A DNA stretch of 64,000 nucleotides from Craspedostauros australis (lineage: Eukaryota > Bacillariophyta > Bacillariophyceae > Mastogloiales > Achnanthaceae): positions 372,001-436,000 of the forward strand of contig JAMXDE010000019.1 in NCBI GenBank assembly GCA_026770025.1, given 5' to 3'. Each line of letters opens with the position of its first letter. The first letter of the stretch is position 1. Positions 46,675 through 57,429 of this stretch are shown here, one piece after another. The notes below the pieces were generated by a model. The model saw only the letters and a program-made list of their open reading frames with translations. It was not told the DNA's origin and did no database searches. The position numbers and the translations under genes are program-made.

Positions 46675-47455
46675 TGTCGAGATGTATATGTATGTGCATT
46701 GCCCGTCCAATTGGTTCGCCTCGACTCGACCAACTAGCGTCGACAATATTCGTGTTTCGAACGTTTCTTGTTTGAGAACAACAAAACAAACTCGGACACA
46801 CCAAATCACCCAAGAATCACATGGGGACGTTGGGACAATCTAACCTGAGAGGATCAGGACTTTTGTACGTCCACCAGCCGACATGGCATCGAGCAAGGAT
46901 CGATGGAGGTTGCAACTAAACCCGAAATGACGACCTGACCATCTGACCACCATATGATGATGGAATAAGGAATCAGAGAACGCATGGAAGAGAGCAGCTG
47001 ATGTTGACAGGATGTTATTGTGTCACCACATCACCAGCTGTCTCAACATCCGGCAGAGAACAAGGAAGATTCGATGACGATTGGTCATCGAGATCTTGAA
47101 AGGTCAAGAAGGAGTTCGGAATTAGACAAAAGCGCCTACACGTGCGCATGGTAGTATGCTCATGGAAGATAAGGTGATGAACAATGAATCGAATGTGTAG
47201 GATCTCATAGGAGTGCTACACAAACAAGTGTAAGAGAGAAGTACAGGGACAATGATGAGCATCATGAGAGGGAGCACCTCTGCATCTGACTCATGGTTGG
47301 TTTGGATCAACAGACAGGACATCCAGGAGCACTGGAGTCAACACCAAGAGTATTGGTTTCTATGTAATGAAATAGCAAACAAAATCAAGATCAACCACCA
47401 CCACCATCTTCATTGCAAGCAACAGCAAGTGTACCAATATTGGGACTTGCCAACA
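46675..47455 (+). repeat. 3' LTR of copia copy 1
   Basis: 781 bp, TGTCGAGATGTA...CTTGCCAACA. Closer to the solo LTR at 26878-27659 than to its own 5' LTR. Begins immediately after the polypurine tract. Confidence 0.82.
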
Positions 47456-48850
47456 AGCACATGCCGAACACAACAATGCTTATGTTTGGAATAAACGCCA
47501 TGATCATTGCAAGTTGGCAGTTGTTGGCTGGCTGTGATACACATGGGCGATGCATAGAATTGGCTATCTTGATGCTGCCATCACCTCCAACGAAGCGGAT
47601 GGAGTCTGCGTTGTTGGATGTGCGTCTTTGGATGTGTATCGTCGGAAGCGTGGCTGAATGTGTTCAGCAGGTAGTTGTTCCAAGCACTATACAGAGCATG
47701 GGTTGGACCTTTTGTTAATGCAAGCCTCTGCATAGTTGGACTCAATGACAGCATCGATACCATCTTCTGTGTCGATGCCAATCCTGGTGTTGGTGTTGGC
47801 ATGGTTGATGGCGATGGCGCTGTGTCACCGTTCACATCAGAGGGACACTTCTGTCCTTGTTTTGTTGGGATTTTGTGGAAACAATTTTGTCAATTTTCTG
47901 TAATATTTGGTATTATGGCGTTAGTACTTGCGATCAACGACAACAATACGGAGTATGCGATAGTCCCATCGCCATGATATCATGAAGGTATCGGTCGGAA
48001 TCGTCGTTCAGTTACGACAATGGAGTTTGCCACGTCGAGATACTCACACGGAGATACTGCAAGTAAAAATTGCATTTTATTTGCTCAATACGTGATTTCT
48101 GAGAAAGTGTAAAAGTTGTTCAAATCCTCGTGCGAAACCAACCACGCAATCCCAACGTCTCTGTCAGCGTTCACAACGAGAATCGATCCGAGACGAAACA
48201 GATCATCTGCGTCACACGGTTCCAAATGAGAACTCCAAGCACAACAAAGCTCGGGAGAAATGACCCAAACTCCCCTCAATTCACCCTTCAATGGGATGGC
48301 TTGCTCGTGCCAGTGATAAAGTCTAAGCCATTTGATTGGCTGGAGTCGCCGGCCACGCCAAAAAATAGCCACTCGAACCCCTCCATTGTATGACATGTCC
48401 AACAAAATGACCGGTTGTCAAGCTGTGACAGTCATTGGTCATTCACGAAAACAGTCCCTGCCATTCTTGAATTCTCTTTCTATTTTACCACAGCTTACAC
48501 ATGGACTGAACGGGGTTGAAAACGAACTGCTAGCGGGCAAGGTGCCGAAATCCCTTCCGGACGGAGTAGTACATGGTTGAATTATAGCCTCCATAGGAGC
48601 CCATTTTTCAAAATCCTGCCGTGGTCGTACGGTCATTGACTGACGTGGGTAATAACTTTATAAACAAGGCCTCCCTGGAGCTTCAATCTCGGATTATGAA
48701 TCTAAGTATGTTAAAGTGTATATGAGCCAAGTTTCATCTGAATTGAAGGTCCAAAATCAAAGAATCCTGGAGGAACCGCACCGCTATTGACTCACACGAG
48801 TATATATACTTGTGCTCATATGGACTATCCTTGGCCTTGGTGGGATGGCA
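47456..48850. other. Spacer inside the inverted repeat, no supported gene
   Basis: Short frames only. It includes the repeat copy at 48369-48464 and, from about 48590 to 48790, A/T-rich sequence that resembles decayed transposon DNA but was not assigned. Confidence 0.4.
48369..48464 (+). repeat. Paralogous empty site of the TA-flanked TIR element
   Basis: 20 bp (48369-48388) plus TA (48389-48390) plus 74 bp (48391-48464) match, base for base, the left flank (61385-61404), TA, and right flank (63927-64000) of the TIR element at 61407-63924, without the insert. Confidence 0.92.
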
Positions 48851-50372
48851 TCAACGAATAATGCACCCAGGCGGAGTTGGACAAATGGATGCTTCGCCTG
48901 CCGCCAACTTGAACACGTTGGCCTTGGCAAAGTCCACTGCTCCCTTTGCATTGACAGTATCTCCGTCCATGACAGCCATATTGAAACCAGCAATGTGAGC
49001 GCAGAGTTCTGCCACTGTGGACGTTGGAGGCACATTTTGGAAGTGTTCACAGGCACTGTCGAAGAACAGGTTCCCCTTCTTGTGACCGGCGTAGTATCCT
49101 TCCAGAATTGCACGGCACATCCCGAGTTCAAGGTCTCTCAATTCATTTTCCAATGGCGACGCAATGTCCAGTTCACAACGTGTCATTGGCGGAATTGGGT
49201 CCACCACAGAGACCACATATTCTCCGAACAGGGCGACGATGATCTTCTGCATGCTGAATCTCTCCAGAGTGCCAAGATAAAGGGAATGGTCAACAAATCC
49301 ATCCCCGATCATCATGCTCGCGGCAGGCAGTCGGATGAACTCTTGGGTCTGGTCCAAATTAACCAAAATCTCGCCGATGTTTCCCTCAGTGCTGAATCGT
49401 CCAAATGATTGCCCGACAGATGTGAGGATAGGATTGGAGAAATTACCAGGGAAGAAGTTGGCGATCGCCCCTTGCACGTTTGCGATGGCTTGGTCATCGA
49501 CGAGCGGCGAATTGCTGAAAAATGCTCTGATCACATCTGTGTTCTGAAAGACCTGTCCCTTCGCGGCTCTGAGTTCAACCAGCTGCAGCTGGGCCTCGGT
49601 GATGGCTGGATCTTGCACCCAGAAAGCTCGGAGCTCATCGACAACGGCACATGCTGTTTCGGTGAACTCTCCGTTGGGCCCAATACCCGGGTTGCCTTCC
49701 ACACAGGCATCTGATCCAGCAACAGACGTGATGACGTAAGCCGGAGTGTCGTCACGGCCACCAACTGGAACAACCCAAAATGTAGCGAGTTGTTGGGCGA
49801 CCGGGATTGGGATTTGAGCAAGCTGGTCGTAGTACCACGTGTCGCTGGTGCGCCTCCAGGACTCGGTGTCGACTTGTGCATCATCTGATGTGGATTTTGC
49901 TTGCTCGGAACTCTTGGATTGCTTGGTCTTGAGCGTGCGAGTTGAGCCCTTGATGTTGTCATTCCTCTGAGCGACCGTCTTGGTTTCTGATGTGCAATTC
50001 ATAATGAAAAGGAAGGAGCAAGCGTAGGCATATCGGCAGAAGACAGGCGTGGGTGAGGTAAGCGAGATGAACCAAGCGGGTACATGCGTTTTGCGAGCGA
50101 ATCATTCTGGATGGAGAGGTTGCAACTGGCGTCCTTGCATGGTGAAGATCTATCGCGGCGACTATTACTATTACTATTACTGTTGCTATTGCGCTTGTTC
50201 GACCCCTGGAACGTCATCACACGCAATCGGTAGATCACAGACGAATCAGCTGCCGATGGAGAAACTGATTGATTGGTTGTTCCTTGTTGTTGAACGTACC
50301 TTCGCCCGAAGTGCAGCCCATGAGCGCGCTCATGCACGAAAGTGCAAGTGCGGCTTTTCCAAACGAAACCAT
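48851..50372 (-). CDS. Secreted protein of unknown family (two exons)
   Basis: Exons 50372-50300 and 49986-48851, 402 residues. The first exon supplies a signal peptide (basic start, ALALSCMSALMG core). The intron (313 bp, GTACGT donor, CATCAG acceptor) is phase 1 and rejoins as GAA G|AA ACC, so GE joins ETKTVAQRND. Without it the large exon starts at an internal ATG and has no export signal. After a Lys/Ser/Thr-rich linker (about 25-65) comes a compact domain with TWYYDQLAQIPIPVAQQLATFW, scattered Cys residues (SDACVEG, ETACAVV, TRCELD, GMCRAI, DSACEHF, ELCAHI, SICPTPPGC) that could form disulfides, and an acidic, hydrophobic-rich fold. I do not recognise the domain. It sits between the two copia copies and looks intact. 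Confidence 0.72.
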
Positions 50373-51979
50373 GGTGAGATGATGATGGTGGTGGTGGTGG
50401 TGGTGAAGGGATGTGTGATATCGTGTGGGTATGCTGCGTTGTGGGAGAGTGTGGTCGTCAAAACTTGTGTGTGCCTCTTGTGTTTTTTGTGAGCTGCTGA
50501 CCGATCTATTCGCATGAACAACTCTGCCTACAATGTTGCTGCTTTGCTGTTGAGGTGCAGGTGGCAACGAGAAGTGCAAGTGGCAACGGGAGATCTTGAA
50601 GATGGCCGCACACTCAGGGTGACATTCACCTCGACAATAATGTCGGTTTGTGCTGGATAAAATGCGACGGCGAATCCGCCGTCGATGCGGAAAGACCGGA
50701 GCGATCACACTCGCGCGACACTTGGAGTACTATATAAGAAGTACGTGTACGAGTCACTCGCTCGCACGCGCGCATCAGGTGTCATGGTGGGTGGTACTGG
50801 TGGCGAAGTAATAGATTGGTGTTGTCTCTGTGGCCGTTTGCTTCGATGTTGTGTGCCAGGGTTTCCTATCTTCATGCACGACCCGGTGGAAGAGTTATCC
50901 CAGCAGTTCATGTGGAAGAGTCAATCAACGCCAATTTTGTGGAAGAACAACTTTGTCGTTTTGATGTCGCTCAAGACGATCCAGGTATGGACCAACCTCT
51001 TGCGACATGTTGTGAACGAAACTCCAATTTTCTGCTGGAACACACAACATTTTGTCGATTTCCACTTTTTTACTCGTGACTTACTATACCAGGACTTAAA
51101 CACAGTGTTGAGACAGAAAAGTGAATCGGCCGAAATCCTGAAAAGCGTATCTAGTGGCTATTGGCTAATTTCCGCTTTTTTGGCACTTTTTGGTAATTAT
51201 TGGTAACCATTGGCCTATCGCCGACGGCACAAGCAACCATTTGATGAGTTGATGGCCGTTGACCGACATCTTTACATTATTAGAAAGAGGAGAGTGAGAG
51301 CTCTCTGTTGATGTGTTCATTGTTGGCAAACGGTCTCCGCTTGCTGTTCATCTTGATGCCTGTTTTAACCCTTTATCGGCCTTTTTTGTACGGACGACGG
51401 ACGGACGTGATTTCGGAATTTTTTCGTTGGTAACCATTGGTAACCGCGTAGAGTCTACGACGTTCTGGTACAGAAATTTGGTGCTTCTTGGTCCAATCTC
51501 GGCCGACGGCCTTCCAAAGACCCGCATCCAATTCTGTTTCGTCTATTACTCAAGTGAATGACATGGCTGTATTCGTCACTTCATTCTGCTTCGGGTGGTG
51601 TGCTGGTCAGCGGTCCAGGATGCCTTTGTGTGTTGCTTTGGGTGTTTAAAGTTAGTCACTAATGCTCGTGACAGCCATGATCATCAATCCGTGAACATAA
51701 AAAAGTTCGCACCAAGAATTATCGCGTGTTTTTACGTGTTGTTGATTCGGACTGAGTTGCTCACATGAGTCTATCTACTTTATGCAAGGTTGTTGCACCG
51801 CCCTGACGTCGGATCATCGTGCGGTTGCCTTCAATCGACGCAGTATCCTCTCTTGCACCCGCCCATGTAGTGTTAGTCTTCGTCCTTCACTTGCTCCAAA
51901 CATATACCAACTTTCCTCCATATCAGTGCTCCTCCAAGTATCACAATCAACTCGTCCACCACCAACACTCCTCTTCACC
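50373..51979. other. Spacer, no supported gene
   Basis: Upstream region of the secreted-protein gene. The poly-His coding look near 50375-50410 is a GGT/GAT run in the 5' leader. An ATT-repeat (CTATTA) lies near 50163-50185 inside the intron. From about 51150 to 51440 the sequence GGTAACCATTGG recurs, suggesting decayed repeat DNA. ACTATATAAG near 50730 is a TATA-like string of unknown relevance. Confidence 0.4.
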
Positions 51980-52747
51980 ATGCCTCTCAAAGTTGGTTCC
52001 CACGTCCTCTCCAAGTTCAACCATCCCTCCCACGGATCTCATGGTGAGAAGGTCCCACTCCGCGGCATCGTCCTGAAGTCCCTCACTGATTGTGTCTGGC
52101 CGATCCACTGGACCTCGCTTGAGGTTGTGTGTGACCACCAAGCTGCGACGTTGAAGCTCAACAACAAACCCATCCACCATGCCCCTCCTGACAAGATTAC
52201 CGACCTCATCCGCACCCGCTACATTGGGAAGGGTGTGTTGGCACTGCGACGCTTCCAGAAGAAGCGTGCATTCGTTGCTGCGCCCCATGCAGAGCTCCAG
52301 ATTGGCTCAGCAGTCAGGAACCTGAAGGCCGGCGTCTCCATCGCCCACGCATCGACCGCAAACCACCCCAATCGCTCCCATCATGGCCACCCTGAATCGA
52401 TGTCAAGAGTTCCTCCAGCTGGATCAGACTCCGCCTCTCGCTCTTTTTGCGTCGAAGGAGCAATCTCCGATGGCGACGAGCTTCGTGCCGATCTTCGCAG
52501 CAGCAGCCGTGATGCCTCTGATGGAGCCAATGATGCTGATGGTGGCGGCGACTTGCCAATGGGCGACGACGCCAGCGCCTTGTCAGTCCATGATGGACCA
52601 CACCTCGACTACTCCTTTCGAGGCAACCGACTGGCTGACGCAGTGCCACACAGGGCAGCCAAGCTTGCCCTTATGGGGGCGAATGTGGTTGTGGGCAAGG
52701 GCCCTGATACTCAGACCTGGACTGTGGTTCCTGACGACCACATCCAG
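51980..52747 (+). pseudogene. ORF truncated by a copia LTR, possibly a transposase N-terminal region
   Basis: About 256 codons from the ATG at 51980 (CACCATGCC) to the LTR junction at 52748. The frame runs only six more codons into the LTR. It starts MPLKVGSHVLSKFNHPSHG, contains IRTRYIGKGVLALRRFQKKRAF, a disordered acidic middle, and NVVVGKGPDTQTWTVVPDDH at the break. The WTVV segment recalls N-terminal regions of some piggyBac-like proteins, but this is a weak impression. The remainder of the gene is not found beyond the other end of the element. Confidence 0.5.
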
Positions 52748-53552
52748 TGTTGGCAAGTTCCATGATTGGAAGCCTACGATCGTGGAAGACGGTGTTGTTG
52801 ATAGTCGGTCTGTTTGCTATTTCATTACATTGAGACTCCGATCCTCTCGGTGTCCGTTCTCTTGCCCGATGCTCTCGGCGCTTCAATCTGTTTCGTAGAT
52901 TCGGTCTCCTCTACCTCCGACTATGAGTCGGTACGCGAGATCCTCTCTCGCTCCTCTCTGTATTCTCTCTCTCTCTTTCTCTGTCTTAGCATCATGTGTT
53001 TTGTGCTACACGATACTACATGTTTGATGCATACTCCGCATTCGACGCTCCGTTCATTCAGTACTGGCTTCTACTCCATGAGTACTTACCATTTGAAGTT
53101 CACCTTCAGTATCCATGATCTTCATGGGTCATCGGATCTTCACCTCCTGCTCTGACTTGGAGACAGATGTCGATGTGGTGACATGTTGACATCCTGTCGA
53201 CGTCAGTAGGCGTCCTTCTGCTCTCCAGATGTCACGTTCCATTGGTGATGTAGCAGCCTGTCAGATGATATTGTCATCTGAGGTTTAGTTGGGAAGTACC
53301 TCGAGATTCTCTTGGTACCATTGATGGATGGACGGACGATCTTCTAATTCTCTCAGAAATCATCGATTGCAAATTTCCTCCAGAAATTCTGCTCATTTTC
53401 GTGTGTTCCATTTCCGCTGTAATTCTGACGAATCACAGTATACTATCGACACGAATGTAGTTATACCGTCCAAGTGCGTATGAGAGAATAACGGGTGAAC
53501 GATGCACATATACACGTACATCTCGACATATACTCACATGTACATCTCGACA
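52748..53552 (-). repeat. 3' LTR of copia copy 2
   Basis: 805 bp. Related to but clearly different from both the 5' LTR of the same element and the 3' LTR of copy 1. It contains a duplicated TCGAGATGTAC at its start and a CT-rich run near 52955-52982. Confidence 0.82.
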
Positions 53553-53572
53553 CCCTTCCTGTGTGCATTTGG

Positions 53573-56500
53573 TCATTCGAATGTTCTTGATGTGTCAAGG
53601 TATGACTTCTCATGTTCACGTTGTAAGTCGGCCTTGATGTTCTTGGTGAATCCGTCGCTTGTGTTCTGCTCGGATTGACGAAGATGATTTCGATGGTTTT
53701 GTTGATTACCATATTTCTCACGTAGTGATGGCGCACGTCGATGTGCCGCGATTGTTGGGATGTTGATGGGTTCTTGGCGATGAAGATCGCTCCGATGTTG
53801 TCCACACGGACCTTGATCGGTGTCTTCACTGGGACGCCCACACTTTCGAGTAGCTGCACGACGAAGAAGATCTCCTTTGCCGCTTTGGAAAGGGCAATGT
53901 ATTCTGCTTCGGATGAGCTGAGTGTGACGGCCTTCTGTGCCTTGGATCGCCAAAGGATTGGTACCTTGCACAGGTATAGAATGAATCCTCCTACGCTGAT
54001 TCTCGTGTTCTTATCTCCTGCATATTCGCTATCGCAGAAGAGCTCCATATCCCAACCGTCGTCGTCTGGATGCGCTGGATGGATCTTCAATCCATAGTCC
54101 TTTGTATCGATCACATACTTGATGATCCGATACATCTCCTTCATTGCGGCCTTGGTGGGCCCAATCAATACCTTGGAGAGTTCCCTCACAGGGTTCGCGA
54201 TATCTGGTCGCGAGTGCTTGATGAGGAAGAGTAGCATGCCGACGCCTCGGCGATATTCGGCATGTTCTTCCGGTCCGACCTTCTGCAGTCCGTTATCTTC
54301 GGATGGTCGTACAATGATTTGGCCCGGGGTTCCCGGTGTCCCATAGCGTTGCATCTTCTCAACCTTGGTTCCGAATTCTTCGATGAGGTGTCGGATGAGA
54401 TGTGGTTGACGCAATGTCGCTCTAGTCTTGTCATGGTTCAGTTCGATGTTGCAGCTGAGGTAGTCTCCGAGTCCGCGCTCGATTGTCACCTTGAACTTGC
54501 TGCCTTGGATATCCTTCAGGAATCTCTCCAATGCCTTGGAGTCTCCGCAACAAAAGCAATCGTCTACGTAGATGGCTACGATCATGCTTCCTTCGTTTGT
54601 CTTCCTGTAGAACAGGCACGGGTCTGCTGCGCTCTGTTCGAAGCTGATATTCTTGAGGGTCGATACCAACATCTTGAACCATTGCCTGGCGCTCTGTACA
54701 AGTCCGTAGATTGGCTTGTGTAGGGTCAGGGCTTCGTCTGGTTGATGATCCATCCCATTGGGACAGTTCATGTAGATCTCCTCGTCGAGGTCTCCATGTA
54801 GGAATGCCGTTACGACATCGACGAGTGCGCAGTCCATCTTCTTGATTAGCATGATCACCATCATGACCCAATAGGTCACGTCATGGATGACGGGTGAGTA
54901 GTGCTCTTGGAAGTCCACTCCTGCGACTTGTGAATAGCCACATGCAACGAGCCGCGCTCGATATGTGCTGTCACGCTTCAACTTGAAGACCCATTTGCGC
55001 TTGCAGCATCTGCGGCCGTGTGGGATGGCGTCTGGTTTGATCTTGCTATACACCTTGCGTGTATCCATGGAGTCGAACTCTTTCTTGATGGCTGCTCGAT
55101 ATCCCTTCCGATGGATAGGATCTGGGTGATTGAAGGCTCCGTCGAACGTTGTAGGTTCGATGTGCTTCTCTGGTTCCTTATTCTCGTCCTGCATCGACAG
55201 TCCGATGTCGATTGCTGGTGACTCGGTAATGATCGCGTTCATCCCGTATAGTCCTGTTGTACTATGATGAGTGATTTCGATCTCTTCTTCTTCGTCTTCG
55301 ATCTCTTCGTCATCTGTAGTTTCGTTGTTGGATTCGTCGGTTATCTCATCGCTGAGTTTGTCACTATCTTCATTGGATGATGACTTGCTCTCATAGCCTT
55401 CCTCCTTTCGACCTCGTTCATTGAAGTCTGCGAGCTCACGTAGAGCTCTGGGAATACTCTTCCCTGTAGTTGATTTAGGATTAGCTTCTCCCTTCCTGCC
55501 TCGTGCTTCGTGACGTCGGATCCTCTCCTTTCTAGCTACGTCACGCTTGCTTGGTTTGGTTGGTGGAGGTCTCGATTGTGTATCATGCGTAGATCTTGCT
55601 GGTGTGTTCGGAGGAGTGACACCTGTGTCATCGTCGGCTTCGTCGCCGGATGGTGGGATATCGTCATCCTCATGGTTGGACTCGCTCCGATCTTCATCGT
55701 CGTTATGAATTAGTTGAGTTACTGCTCCATCATCTTCATCATCCTCATCATCGCTGTCTGATAGGATGTGATATTTGTTCGTGTCAGCGAAAGATACTCT
55801 CTTTGCTTCTGATGCTTGACGCGTTGCCGTCTTTGGCATTGCTCCCTTCCGTCCAATAGTTGTGAAGCCGTCTGCGTCCGTTGTTCCTGTTTCGATGGAT
55901 ATGTTCGGCGCTGGAGCCCAGCCGCAAAACTGTCCGTATGATTGGTTGAGCCACTTGATGTCGCAAGAACAGACCAGTGATTTGGTTGATGGTCTGTACA
56001 TGTTGTAGACCCCTGATGCGTGTTGGTGTGCATATCCAATGAACACCCTCTCTTCTCCTCTGTTCTTGAGTTTGGCAGTGATCCCGCCATAGGTAGTCTT
56101 CACAACACCCACCTCTCCAAATGTGCGAAGTGCATCCGCATATGGTGGATCGTTGCCAAAGAATTGGCAATGTGGTGACTCCTTCTGGTTCTTCGCTACG
56201 GTGATGTTGGCGATGGCGGTGGCAGTGCTTGCAGCTGCTGCCCACAGGCCATGCCTATACTCTTTGTTGAGCTGTGCTCCGTTGAGCATGGAGCGGATCT
56301 TGGTGTAGAGGTACGCGAACTTGCGTTCCACTCTACTGTCCTGTTGCGGCGTGTTCGATGCCATGAACTCGAATTTCACGTTGAGTCCTGCATCGATGAG
56401 AATATCCTCCGTGGATTTGTTCTCTCCGCTGTTGTCACCTCAGAAGATGATCTGTTGGTCACCTGTCAGTGATTTGATCGTTTGCACAAATTGTTTGATG

Positions 56501-57429
56501 TATCCTGGTTGGTCACTCTTGTTCTTGAGAAAGAAACTCCAGCAGTGATCCGTGCAGTCGTCCACGATCAGGGTCCAGTAGCGTTTTTCTCCAAAGCCTA
56601 TGTGTTTAGTGTAACTAATGTCAATGAAGAGGCGTTCGCCACGGCGAGTTGCTCTTGGAATTGTCGCCTTCGAGATGTTCTTCACTCTAGCGTTCGCAAC
56701 CACACAGTCGCGACATACCGGCATCTCGCCAATGATCTTCCATCCGTACTGAGCGGCCGTCCGCTTTATGGTCTCGAGTGGCGCGTGGCCAAGCATTCGA
56801 TGCAATTCCACCGCGCTCACCTCTTTGGATGGGCTCTTGACGATGGCTGTGCAAGCCTTATCGTCCTCAGTTGGCATGATGGGATGCATCTGCACTCCTG
56901 TGATGAATCTGTTGGAGGTGGGAAAGATCCAATCGAAGATGATCTTCTTCCCTGCTTTGTTGATGATGTCCATCAGAATGCCGTCGTTACCAATCTGGTA
57001 ACCGTTGTACAGAGCCTTGTTCATAGAGAAAAGGTTCACCGTCATCTTGGGTGTGTACTTCACATCATCGAGCCAGATGGTGTGGCCAGTGTTGTCTTGT
57101 TGCTTGATCTGCAGTTTGATGGAGCCAATCTTGGGAGAGTCCAGTTTTGTGCTGTCTCCCACTTGGACGAATGACTTGATGTGCCGCACGAAGAAGAGGG
57201 CGGCATCTGAATTCACGATGTGATAAGAAGCTCTGCTGTCAGCAAGCCAGATGTCCTTGTTGACCCTGTCCTTGTATTTGGTGCTCAGTTCGTGGAGCTG
57301 CTCCATGGCAGCTGCAGCCATGTCATCTTTGTAGTCATCGTCGTTGGGATCGTCGTCCCCGTAGCCCATTCCGTGGTAGGTCACGCCATCGTAGTACGGT
57401 TCTGCGGGCACAGCTGGGGTCGTGCTGTC
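53573..57429 (-). pseudogene. Copia pol, copy 2, with one in-frame TGA and one frameshift
   Basis: Same domain order as copy 1. A TGA at 56440-56442 replaces the Arg of FRGDNSGEN in the integrase core. A one-base deletion near 53670-53678 shifts the last 40 residues (QNTSDGFTKN is found in another frame); the open frame then runs into the LTR to 53461. Protease again reads DSRAS. The Cys codons corresponding to the two TGAs of copy 1 are intact (SPHCQFFG and LVCSCDIKW). YVDD and RNase H motifs are intact. Confidence 0.86.

Larger units (their letters stand above)
39624..47455 (+). mobile_element. Ty1/copia LTR retrotransposon, copy 1
   Basis: 7832 bp: 5' LTR 39624-40408, gag 40490-42796, pol 42797-46654, polypurine tract AGGAAGGG at 46667-46674, 3' LTR 46675-47455. 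Domain order is protease, integrase, reverse transcriptase, RNase H, which defines Ty1/copia. LTR ends are TGT...ACA. The two LTRs are only distantly alike, and the flanks (ACCTG left, AGCAC right) do not form a target duplication. Confidence 0.92.

Noticed and set aside
50375-50410. Run of nine His codons
   Set aside because: Lies in the 5' leader upstream of the signal-peptide ATG; a simple repeat.
44057-56442. Alternative genetic code with TGA as sense
   Set aside because: The HDAC fusion gene, piggyBac neighbours and other genes end at TGA, and copy 2 also carries a frameshift, so ordinary decay is likelier. Kept only as a low-level finding.
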